From the NCBI GenBank assembly GCA_964425415.1, contig CAYRMJ010000035.1:1-14025 (forward strand): a stretch of 14,025 bases of DNA. The letters are read 5' to 3'. Made by a program: the position numbers and the translations under genes. Below are positions 1-7,300 of this stretch, piece after piece (positions within the stretch are counted from its first letter, which is position 1; each line of letters opens with the position of its first letter). The notes under the pieces were generated by a model. The model saw only the letters and a list, made by a program, of their open reading frames with translations, ran no database searches and was not told the origin of the DNA. This DNA is from JAADDK01 sp964425415 (GTDB lineage: Archaea; Thermoplasmatota; Thermoplasmata; Thermoplasmatales; Aciduliprofundaceae).

Positions 1-2
1 CA

Positions 3-119
3 AAGATGGGTTCAAGACTGCTGGTTCAGAGCATAAGGAAATGGGCAATGCACAATGGAATTGACGTGGACAAGCCTTTGGAGCCTATGAATCTAAAAAT
101 TGAGGAAATTGAACTATAG
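3..119 (+). CDS. C-terminal fragment of an unrecognised protein (5' end outside window)
   Basis: An open frame runs from the left edge to a TAG stop at 117-119 and gives 38 residues, starting KMGSRLLVQSIRKW and ending NLKIEEIEL. It is charged, contains no membrane segment and reads like the soluble C-terminus of a cytoplasmic protein. The frame is open to the edge, and a TATA box for the next gene begins about 20 bases after the stop, as expected for a true gene end. I do not recognise the family from this short piece and assign no function. That it is coding at all rests on the open frame and the spacing. Confidence 0.55.
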   Translation, partial: KMGSRLLVQSIRKWAMHNGIDVDKPLEPMNLKIEEIEL

Positions 120-140
120 CTCTTATTTTTTGAAATAAAA

Positions 141-148
141 ATTTATAA
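141..148 (+). promoter_or_regulatory. TATA box for the UbiA-family gene
   Basis: The sequence ATTTATAA is centred about 28 bases before the ATG at 172. Archaeal transcription normally starts about 25 bases after the TATA centre, so the transcript would begin at or next to the ATG. No Shine-Dalgarno lies before 172, which agrees with a leaderless mRNA. Confidence 0.55.
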
Positions 149-171
149 TGATGTTGCATGTTCTCATATAA

Positions 172-1689
172 ATGATTCGCAGATTCGTAAAATGGCTTGA
201 ATCACTGGGTATTCCCGTATGGTTATTTTTAATGTTCATAGTTATTTTTAGCAGCATTCGCATATATTTAGAGATGATCTTTTTTCACATCAACAAATTA
301 AGTATTTTGCTTTTTACTTCTAAACTTTCTTACTTTTTGATGACTTATCTCTTTGTTTTTCTAATGCTTAAAGCAATCACAGATGAGAAGATGGATAGGA
401 TTTCTTCTGCCCTGTCCTTTTCGGTACCATTTTTGATCGTTCCACCCATTGTAGATCATTTTGTATTTAGTAGAAACGTGCCATATACATATCCAACAGC
501 AAGCACATGGGCCAACATGGCGCTCACATTCTTTCAGAGCAATCCAGAGAGCATGTACAGAGGGCATCAAATTGAGTTTGCCATTTTTATAGCACTTCTT
601 GTAATCTACATATACGGCAAAATTCAAGCGAGAAGAGTAAAGAAATTCTCTCTGGCGGTTTCAGCGACCTTCTTTATATATATTGCGATATTCGTTTTAG
701 CAACTCCTTCTATCTGGATAATATACCCATTCATTGTGCCTTCAACAACTCCTGTGGGTTTTGAGTCAAATTTCAGTTATATCGCTTACAATTTCATAGC
801 TATACTGATAGGTTTTCTCTCTTTTTGGAGCACCATCATACTTGAGAACCCTCACAAGGTAATGACTCTTTTAAGGGATGCATCTCCTCCCCGAATAGTG
901 CATTTTTCCCTCATGTTCGTTTTAGGATTCTTCATTCAAGTAAGCAAAGTGAATAGCATATCAGATATTTTATGGAAAGGCAATGTTTTCATACTTTTGA
1001 TGGGCATATTTTCTGCCGCATCTGGATGGGCGTTTGTGGTGGCAATAAACAATTACTACGATAAGGAGGAAGATGCAATAACCAATAAATACCGTGGATT
1101 AACTAGCAACAAATACACGGAAATAAATCTCAAAAGCTTTGCCATATTGTCTGTTGCCGCAGGAGGCTACACGGCAATAATTTTAGGACCTTGGCCATTT
1201 ATATTTTATGCAATATTCGTGCTGCTGGGATTCATATATTCCTATCCTAAAATACACATGAAAAAGTATGGAACTAAGACCATAATAATTGGGCTTGGAT
1301 CAGCGGTGCTTTTTGGAATGGGCTATGTAACGCCATGGGTACCTAATTTAGTACCGATAAATACTGTTTTCTGGATTTACTTTGTAATTCTTTTCATAGT
1401 TTTCTCCGCAGGAAGCGCCATGAACGACCTCAAAGATTATGAGAGTGATGTGAAAAACGGCATAATTACCATATTCACAGTGTTCGGGCGTGAGCGAGGT
1501 AAAAAAGTGGGAGCGATTCTATTAGTTGTTGCATTTTCTTTGCCTTCAATACTTGCTCCTATTTTAACTCCCGTGTTCGTTAGCCTTGCAGTTTTGGGTG
1601 CTGTGCTCATAATTAAAGAGAGAGTTTTATTCATATACTTCGTGTATTTTGCAGAGTACTTCTTACTTCTCTTCTTTCACACGCTCTAA
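172..1689 (+). CDS. UbiA-family membrane prenyltransferase with an extra N-terminal membrane half
   Basis: The protein has 505 residues and about a dozen hydrophobic segments. The UbiA superfamily transfers polyprenyl groups from polyprenyl diphosphate to acceptors such as lipids or quinone rings in the membrane. Both Asp-rich motifs are visible. The first is NNYYDKEED at residues 293-301 (family form NDxxDxxxD, here with Asn at the second position). The second is NDLKDYESD at 418-426. The second half (about 240-505) is therefore a full-sized UbiA domain. Residues 1-235 add roughly six more membrane segments (around 14-34, 43-67, 80-98, 135-150, 158-190 and 203-223) that match no family I recognise; ordinary archaeal UbiA enzymes are near 280-300 residues. 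The start is chosen from the TATA spacing. The acceptor cannot be told: ether-lipid synthesis (digeranylgeranylglyceryl phosphate synthase-like), quinone or heme-type prenylation are all possible. The family call is firm, the substrate is open. Confidence 0.85.
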   Translation: MIRRFVKWLESLGIPVWLFLMFIVIFSSIRIYLEMIFFHINKLSILLFTSKLSYFLMTYLFVFLMLKAITDEKMDRISSALSFSVPFLIVPPIVDHFVFSRNVPYTYPTASTWANMALTFFQSNPESMYRGHQIEFAIFIALLVIYIYGKIQARRVKKFSLAVSATFFIYIAIFVLATPSIWIIYPFIVPSTTPVGFESNFSYIAYNFIAILIGFLSFWSTIILENPHKVMTLLRDASPPRIVHFSLMFVLGFFIQVSKVNSISDILWKGNVFILLMGIFSAASGWAFVVAINNYYDKEEDAITNKYRGLTSNKYTEINLKSFAILSVAAGGYTAIILGPWPFIFYAIFVLLGFIYSYPKIHMKKYGTKTIIIGLGSAVLFGMGYVTPWVPNLVPINTVFWIYFVILFIVFSAGSAMNDLKDYESDVKNGIITIFTVFGRERGKKVGAILLVVAFSLPSILAPILTPVFVSLAVLGAVLIIKERVLFIYFVYFAEYFLLLFFHTL

Positions 1690-1704
1690 AATGCGGGGGT
1701 GGGA
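1690..1704. repeat. Short copy of the tRNA-Leu 3' end
   Basis: The sequence AATGCGGGGGTGGGAT at 1689-1704 matches 1754-1770 in the tRNA-Leu 3' end (acceptor stem, T-arm and two flanking bases) apart from one missing G. The copies are 65 bases apart in the same orientation, and the resemblance fades after GGGAT. It may be an old attachment-site scar or a partial tRNA duplication; it could also be chance in G-rich DNA. Confidence 0.4.
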
Positions 1705-1717
1705 TGAGTAACCACAT

Positions 1718-1742
1718 TTGGGGTTGCGAGTCAATCCCCCAA
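1718..1742. other. GC-rich hairpin between convergent UbiA gene and tRNA
   Basis: TTGGGGTTG at 1718-1726 can pair with CAATCCCCCAA at 1732-1742 around a CGAGT loop, allowing one or two bulged bases. It lies between the 3' end of the UbiA gene and the 3' end of the tRNA, which are transcribed toward each other. It might help 3'-end formation, or be a decayed T-arm-like piece. No T-run follows it on either strand, so it is not called a terminator. Confidence 0.3.
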
Positions 1743-1755
1743 TGAGCGTAGCGAA

Positions 1756-1840
1756 TGCGGGGGGTGGGATTTGAACCCACGAATCCCTTCGGAACCGAAT
1801 CTTAAGTCCGGCCCCTTTGGCCTAGCTCGGGAACCCCCGC
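1756..1840 (-). tRNA. tRNA-Leu (anticodon UAA)
   Basis: Read on the minus strand, a complete class II tRNA folds. The acceptor stem GCGGGGG (1834-1840) pairs with CCCCCGC (1757-1763). A D-arm begins CCC. The anticodon stem CCGGA/UUCGG holds the loop CUUAAGA with anticodon UAA. A long variable arm (UUCCGAAGGGAUUC) is typical of tRNA-Leu/Ser. The T-arm GUGGG-UUCAAAU-CCCAC is canonical. The discriminator base is A, as expected for leucine. CCA is not encoded (the next bases are TTC). There is no intron. It decodes UUA and, by wobble, UUG. Confidence 0.95.
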
Positions 1841-1863
1841 ATTCAAAGGTTAATTGCCTTGTG

Positions 1864-1871
1864 TAATTTAA
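1864..1871 (-). promoter_or_regulatory. Possible TATA box for tRNA-Leu
   Basis: On the minus strand this reads TTAAATTA, centred about 28 bases before the first tRNA base at 1840, the usual archaeal distance. The surrounding DNA is AT-rich, so other choices exist. Confidence 0.4.
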
Positions 1872-1888
1872 TCTTTTCACTTTCTAAA

Positions 1889-1898
1889 CTTTTTAATA
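1889..1898 (+). promoter_or_regulatory. TATA box for the hydroxyacid dehydrogenase gene
   Basis: CTTTTTAATA is centred about 26 bases before the ATG at 1920. No Shine-Dalgarno is present before that ATG, so the mRNA is probably leaderless. The tRNA promoter lies back to back with this one in the 79 bases between the two genes. Confidence 0.5.
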
Positions 1899-1919
1899 TC
1901 TAAACTTTATGCTCAAATC

Positions 1920-2843
1920 ATGAAAATAGCCACGGATATGTGCGATGCCCTCCCTATTCTTAGTGATTTTCTTCCAGAGCATGAAGTGGAGTGCATTGAT
2001 AATGTGAATGACGCAGAAGTTCTCATATTTCTTCACTGGAATCGTGTTAAAAGTTATATCTCTCGTATGAAAAATTTAAGACTGCTTCAAGCGCTCACCG
2101 CAGGAGTGGACCATATTCCCATAACAGAAATTCCAAAAAATGCGTATCTATGCTCAAACGCCGGTGCAAATGCGTGGGCTGTTGCAGAGCATGCCTTCTC
2201 TCTAACAATGGCAGCTCTTAAAAAGATTGTGTATAGAGATAGAAAAATGAGAGATGGAGAGTTTCCGCAATTGATTGAAAGTAGGCTTCTGCGAGGAAAA
2301 AAAGTAATTTTGGTAGGTTTCGGTCATATTGGAAAAAATATAGCTCGGATGCTTGAGCCATTCAAAGTGGAGATAATAGCAATTAACAGAAGCGGAAAGT
2401 ACAATGGTGAAATAAAAATTAGTGAAATTATGCCCATTTCAGAGATTGATAAAGCACTTAAAATGGCGGACATAGTGATACTCTGCCTTCCACTAACTTC
2501 AGACACAGAAGGCATTATAAATCGCCGCCGATTAGAAATTATGAAGAGTGATGGTATATTGGTAAATGTATCTCGTGGAAAGATTGTGGTTGAAGAAGAT
2601 TTATATGAGTTTTTAAAGGAGAGAAATGAATTTGTTGCAGCTTTGGATGTATGGTGGAAGTACGGTGCAAAATTCAAACAAGACTATCCATTTGAAAAGC
2701 TGGATAATGTTATACTAAGTCCACATTGTGGAGGAGTTTACGAAAATTGGGTTGTGGACTCTTTCAAGCATGCTTCTGAAAATGTTAGAAGATTGGAAAA
2801 GGGCGAAATATTGAAAAATGTGGTTAAAAAGCCTCAGGAATAA
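1920..2843 (+). CDS. D-isomer-specific 2-hydroxyacid dehydrogenase family protein
   Basis: The protein has 307 residues, close to the usual family length. These enzymes interconvert 2-hydroxyacids and 2-ketoacids with NAD(P)H in the cytoplasm. The nucleotide-binding loop GFGHIG is at residues 133-138. The substrate-binding and catalytic Arg is R219 in VSRGK, and the catalytic His is H269 in SPHCGG. The third usual catalytic residue, a Glu in the DVFxxEP stretch, is not where expected: the segment here is LDVWWKYG (D243 to G249) with Tyr248 at the Glu position. An Asn-Arg pair follows the second Rossmann strand (INRSG), which hints at NADP(H) rather than NAD(H), but weakly. The start comes from TATA spacing. 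The last 10 bases overlap the 3' end of the convergent nuclease gene. Candidates include glyoxylate/hydroxypyruvate reductase or phosphoglycerate dehydrogenase-like activity; the substrate cannot be named. Confidence 0.85.
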   Translation: MKIATDMCDALPILSDFLPEHEVECIDNVNDAEVLIFLHWNRVKSYISRMKNLRLLQALTAGVDHIPITEIPKNAYLCSNAGANAWAVAEHAFSLTMAALKKIVYRDRKMRDGEFPQLIESRLLRGKKVILVGFGHIGKNIARMLEPFKVEIIAINRSGKYNGEIKISEIMPISEIDKALKMADIVILCLPLTSDTEGIINRRRLEIMKSDGILVNVSRGKIVVEEDLYEFLKERNEFVAALDVWWKYGAKFKQDYPFEKLDNVILSPHCGGVYENWVVDSFKHASENVRRLEKGEILKNVVKKPQE

Positions 2844-3445
2844 TCGTGCCATAACTCCTGAAAATATTTTTCATACTGTTGAGCTACTTCCTTGCTTTCA
2901 ATCAACGCATTTGCCTCGTGATTGTAATTTAAAGCGCTCTGGCTCCAGTTTGTTGAACCCACGATAACTATTCTATCATCAATTATAACAAGTTTATCGT
3001 GTGTTGTTTGATTGCTCCAATCAAACTCAACCTGCACTTTATATTTTTTGAAATATGCTGACCAGTTTTTCCCGTATTCAATTAGTTTGTCATATTTGTA
3101 ATTGCCGTAACTCCACCCATTTTCAAGTATGACTTTCACATCCACACCTCTTTTGGAGGCGTTTGTAAGCGCTCTACCCAATTTTGAAACTTTATGATAA
3201 TCGGTGTTAGGATTGCCGTACCATACTATCTCAAACATAACTATATGAATGCTCTTTTTAGCATCATTAATTTTTTCAATGACCACTGGATAGTACTCCC
3301 TATCATTTAGAGCCATAATTTTTGTGTTATTTGACACAATTATTGTTTCATGATTTGCAGTTTGTGTTTTCATCATTTCAGCAGACATAAAACCTGCTGC
3401 AAATGCCAACATAACAGCTAGTGCGAACACAGCTCGGTTGTTCAT
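2834..3445 (-). CDS. Membrane-anchored or exported single-HKD phospholipase D-superfamily protein (probable nuclease)
   Basis: The protein has 203 residues. A signal or anchor segment (about residues 5-21, rich in Ala, Val, Leu and Phe) is followed by one PLD domain to the C-terminus. The catalytic HxKxxxxD motif is complete: H149, K151 and D156 in HDKLVIID, followed by GSTNWS with the conserved Gly, Ser and Asn. Proteins with one HKD motif and this length usually resemble the Nuc endonuclease, which dimerises to build one active site and cuts DNA or RNA without metal ions. Cardiolipin synthases and phospholipases carry two motifs, so a nuclease is more likely. The ATG at 3445 is preferred; a GTG two codons upstream (3451) is possible. 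It lies about 20 bases after the OB-repeat gene and is probably co-transcribed with it. Export would place the nuclease outside the cytoplasmic membrane. Confidence 0.82.
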   Translation of the reverse strand: MNNRAVFALAVMLAFAAGFMSAEMMKTQTANHETIIVSNNTKIMALNDREYYPVVIEKINDAKKSIHIVMFEIVWYGNPNTDYHKVSKLGRALTNASKRGVDVKVILENGWSYGNYKYDKLIEYGKNWSAYFKKYKVQVEFDWSNQTTHDKLVIIDDRIVIVGSTNWSQSALNYNHEANALIESKEVAQQYEKYFQELWHDYS

Positions 3446-3465
3446 AAGCACCCAAATTCAGGCGT

Positions 3466-4284
3466 TTATTTAATTGTTTTTGCATAAACCACATATTCTC
3501 CAATATTCTGAAGATACGAAAAAGTTCCTGTGATTTCCACATATCCCTTTGGTATCTCTGTCACCTCTGCGTACACGCGTATGTGGTATTTGCCGTTTGA
3601 AATTAACATATATACTCCGTAGTCGTATATTCTTGCATGAACGCATACATCATCTCCTGTGTATTCCTTTATTTGGGATATGTTCACAACATTGCCGCAT
3701 TTAACGAGGCTTGCATTTTTGATGATAAATGATTTATTTTTCACGAATACTGTGAAATATGCAGATCTCTCTCCAACATAATCGGCATTTAATTTTGCAT
3801 GAATGAACCCTGTTGAGTCTGTTAAATTTAGATACTCCATCTTTGTGTAGTTAATTATCCCTGTAAATCTAACTCTGAATCCAACGAATTTTTCTGGATT
3901 TGCTAAAAGCACAGGAATTGAGGTATAAAGCTCATGCTTAATGACTTTTATATCCTCTTTTGAGGACACTTGCAATTCAAAGGATTTTCCATTCTTTGTC
4001 AATATTCCTGAAACAGAAACTTCCATACCGGGATATATATTTGCCTTAAAATCTGCAAAAACCATTACATTATCTTTAAAATCTTCAGTGAGCAAGAAGC
4101 TGGTATGCTCATTGCGGGAATTAACTCTCCATGCCACTCCTTGTATTTCCACATACTGACCAACAAAAGCACTACACTGCGAGATATGTATTTTCACAGG
4201 AGGGACATTTGATTCATAGGCGTAAAGAGATACTAGTGCTGTCACAATCGCCAAATTTAGATAGAGAAGTTTTTTGGAATCCAT
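3466..4284 (-). CDS. Membrane-anchored protein with three OB-fold-like repeats
   Basis: The protein has 272 residues with a signal or anchor helix at about 6-22. The rest looks like three copies of a small beta-barrel of OB type, each opening with a similar phrase: FVGQYVEIQG at 40-49, FVGFRVRFTG at 133-142 and YTGDDVCVHA at 208-217. In each case a strand-rich stretch follows, with a glycine-marked turn (for example GMEVSVSGIL). OB folds commonly bind nucleic acids or oligosaccharides. Its partner gene encodes an exported PLD-type nuclease, so nucleic-acid binding at the cell surface is plausible. No catalytic motif is seen. I prefer the ATG at 4284 because GAGGT sits at 4292-4296, seven bases upstream, and the signal helix follows directly; an in-frame ATG at 4302 would add six residues. 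OB assignment is from pattern only. Confidence 0.7.
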   Translation of the reverse strand: MDSKKLLYLNLAIVTALVSLYAYESNVPPVKIHISQCSAFVGQYVEIQGVAWRVNSRNEHTSFLLTEDFKDNVMVFADFKANIYPGMEVSVSGILTKNGKSFELQVSSKEDIKVIKHELYTSIPVLLANPEKFVGFRVRFTGIINYTKMEYLNLTDSTGFIHAKLNADYVGERSAYFTVFVKNKSFIIKNASLVKCGNVVNISQIKEYTGDDVCVHARIYDYGVYMLISNGKYHIRVYAEVTEIPKGYVEITGTFSYLQNIGEYVVYAKTIK

Positions 4285-4291
4285 GCTCTTT

Positions 4292-4296
4292 ACCTC
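4292..4296 (-). promoter_or_regulatory. Shine-Dalgarno deciding the start of the OB-repeat gene
   Basis: On the minus strand GAGGT precedes the ATG at 4284 with seven bases between. The upstream in-frame ATG at 4302 has no such site and would place this sequence inside the coding region. Confidence 0.5.
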
Positions 4297-4336
4297 AAAC
4301 ATAAATCAAAATAAAAATGTTTTTGGCAAATAAACA

Positions 4337-4346
4337 GAAAAAGAAG
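4337..4346 (-). terminator. T-rich tract after the S53 peptidase gene
   Basis: On the minus strand CTTCTTTTTC begins five bases after the peptidase stop codon. Archaeal termination often uses T-runs without a hairpin. With only 49 bases before the next gene, read-through into the OB/PLD pair is also possible. Confidence 0.25.
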
Positions 4347-4351
4347 TGTAA

Positions 4352-7300
4352 TCAATGCCTACGGCGCCATGTGTATAGCATGAGGGCTGCTATGATCACT
4401 ATTATGGAGAAAGGTGTGAACTCTGGCACCGCAGACATATTGATGTCTATCTCAACGGCATTGGATAGCGTTCCTGATGCTGTGCCGGACATTTCTGAGG
4501 TTCTTGCATTCACTTCAACATCATCTCCTGCTATTCCGTTATAAGTATATACGTCGTATCTGCCTGATGAGTCTGTGGTTGTTTTGTATGATATTCCAAG
4601 GGTGGTGTCGTTGACCCAAACGGTAGCTCCGCTTACTGGAGTGCCTGATGAGTCTTTAACATAGCCGTATATATGATACTGCGGAATACCCGCTTTTATC
4701 TGTATGTCGTCAAAGTAGAAACCGGGGAAATTATTTACATATTCGTCACTCTCAAAATAGAATATAAATCGCACCTTGTGTCCGAGCAAATATCTGTTCA
4801 GCTTTGGATCGTGGATCGCAGATGTGTTGAATGTTTTCAATACCCACCCTCCAGAGTTTCCGCCAAAGATGTATGTGTTATTTAATCCTTGGTCAGATGC
4901 ACATTTTCCGTCGTATTGACTTGCATTGTTATTGTAATCAAGAAGCCACCAAGCGGAGCTGGAATCGTTCATAAAAGCCATGGTAACGCCATCCCACATT
5001 CCATCACTATCTGCCTCAAGATCGTACCATGCGTAGAATGATAGAGTTACCCATGTGGCATTTGTAAGGTCAATCCACGGGGTAATCAAAGCATCCACAT
5101 GGTTGTTCACCCCGTAGTTTCCGTTTAAAACAGTTCCTATGAGCTTTGAACCTGAATGAGCAGATGAGGGACCAACATTGCTTGGAGTACCCCATTGCCA
5201 TATTGAAGTTTCCGTATTATGCGAGGAGTAATTGTACGCATCCACGTTCCAGTTATAGAGCGTGTTTGAATTATCATTTTGCTCAAAATCATTTTTGCCA
5301 GTAAGTGTGAATTCATAAATACTGCTCCATGCTGTATGTGTCCCATCCGTCATGTGCACTTTAAAGTAATATGTTATCTGTGGCGTTAAATTCTGAATTG
5401 CAAACTCATGGTATGTGGATGCTGCACTTTCTTCTGGAGTTTGCATGTTCATGTGGTTCGGGCCTATTCCGTATTTAATGTACGCCTTCACACTCTGCGA
5501 TGTGGTGAAATTGATAACCGCTTCCAAATGATTGTAAATATGCATGGTTGTTATTGAAATTGATGATACTGTTGTTGTGGTTGTCACACTATCGCTCTTT
5601 GAGGAATCACCTTCGCTAACTGCGGTTACTGTCACATCCTGAGAATCCCCGTTGTTTGCGCTGCTGGGCGCGGATACTGTGAGTGTAACTGTGGTGCTCG
5701 CTCCTGCATCTAGTGTAACTTTATTGCTGGATAAACTTGCAGACCATCCTGCTGCAACGGAGGAGGTGCTCAAATCAAAAGTATCCTGCAATGTGCCGGT
5801 GTTTTTCACGGTTATGGTATAATCCACGCTATGGCCAGGCTGCACATTCTTTCCTGAGGAATCTACGGTGAGATGCACTCCATACCCATTCACCGTCACA
5901 CTTGTGCTTGCAGAGTTATTTGTCTCATTTTTCTCATGTACTATGTTGTCAGGATCTGCGTAAGCAATGATGGTATGTGTGCCCGCATGTCCAGTGGTAT
6001 CCCAATGGATCTCAACATTCTGACTGCTACCAGCGCCTAAATTTCCAACGCTCACATTTCCAATATGGGTTGAAGATGATACCGAGTCGTAGTAGAAACC
6101 AACATACACATTATTTGCATTTTCATTTCCCACATTTTTTACTGTGGCATAAATAGTTAGAGTATCTCCTTCATTTACAGAAGTTGCTGATGTGCTTATT
6201 CCAGTTATCGTCAAATCAGGCGCGTTTCCCGGGTTGATGGTTAAATTTAGCGAAAGACTGTATGTTAAGTTACCCCAGTGGCCAGTTGTATGGTTATATG
6301 AATACCCGGTGAACAGAAATGTGTATGTTCCCGCGGGTGTGGAAGCGGTAGTTGAAATTGTAAGTGTAATACTCTGAGAACTTCCATTGCCCTGTGGGTG
6401 TACATAATTCACATTGGTACTTGCACTTGCATCCGTTGGCAATCCACTTACTGTGAAATGCCCCACATCGCATGTCCACATGTACGGAAAGCTCACATCT
6501 ATACTGTATGTGGCTGACTGTCCCTGAGTTATTGTTTTTGAAGAATCAGCAGTTGTAAGTTTAAATCCAATATCATGAACAAGCTCCCATGCGTTAGGCA
6601 CGCCCCACCCCGTGGCAAGGTCCCAGCCAGTGCGAGCATCGTATTCAGTTTCTCCATTGTGATAGCCGTTTGGTGTTTCAGTTACATCAAAGAATGGTGG
6701 AGAGGATGAGTACATATTGTTGTTGTAAAAATCGTTGCCCAGTTGATAAATAGTGGGTAAGAAATATCCAAATCCATGGTTTGAGACTCCATACTGTACC
6801 CCAACATAAGCGGCCATCTCTGCAATCATTCCTGCAACTACTGGGCATGCAACGGAGGTTCCGCCTATTCCACTCCATTGATTGTTTCCACTTCCGTCAC
6901 TCAAATAAACAAGAGTATCTTCCGCCATTGCGGCTATATCCGCGGTTGCTCTTCCATGCTTTCCCGTGCTTCCTATTATATTATCTACGTAAACCTTCTG
7001 GAACCACGGCTCTGTATAGTTTGAGCTCACACCACTCTGCGTTCCCCAGTCATCGTTGCTTCCTCCCGGGCCATTTCCATTTGCTCCAGAACCGTTATCA
7101 TACCATACATGCTCATCAGATCTTGGATTTGAGATATTGGTATTGTAACCCATAGTGGCTTCATCATTGATGGAAGTTATATCATAGCCGTTGGGAATTG
7201 GTGTTGTACCCCCAACTGAGATTACACCGAATGTTGATTGAGCATCTATAGCCGGATATCCGGGTGTGTCTGTGTCTCCATCATCGCCACTTGATGCGAG

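Noticed and set aside
2834..3445. PLD gene as cardiolipin synthase or phospholipase
   Set aside because: Only one HxKxxxxD motif and about 200 residues; the lipid enzymes normally carry two motifs and are about twice this length.
6781..7155. Plus-strand open frame of 124 codons inside the S53 gene
   Set aside because: Low-complexity His/Leu/Arg/Phe-rich translation opposite the catalytic domain; no promoter or ribosome site.
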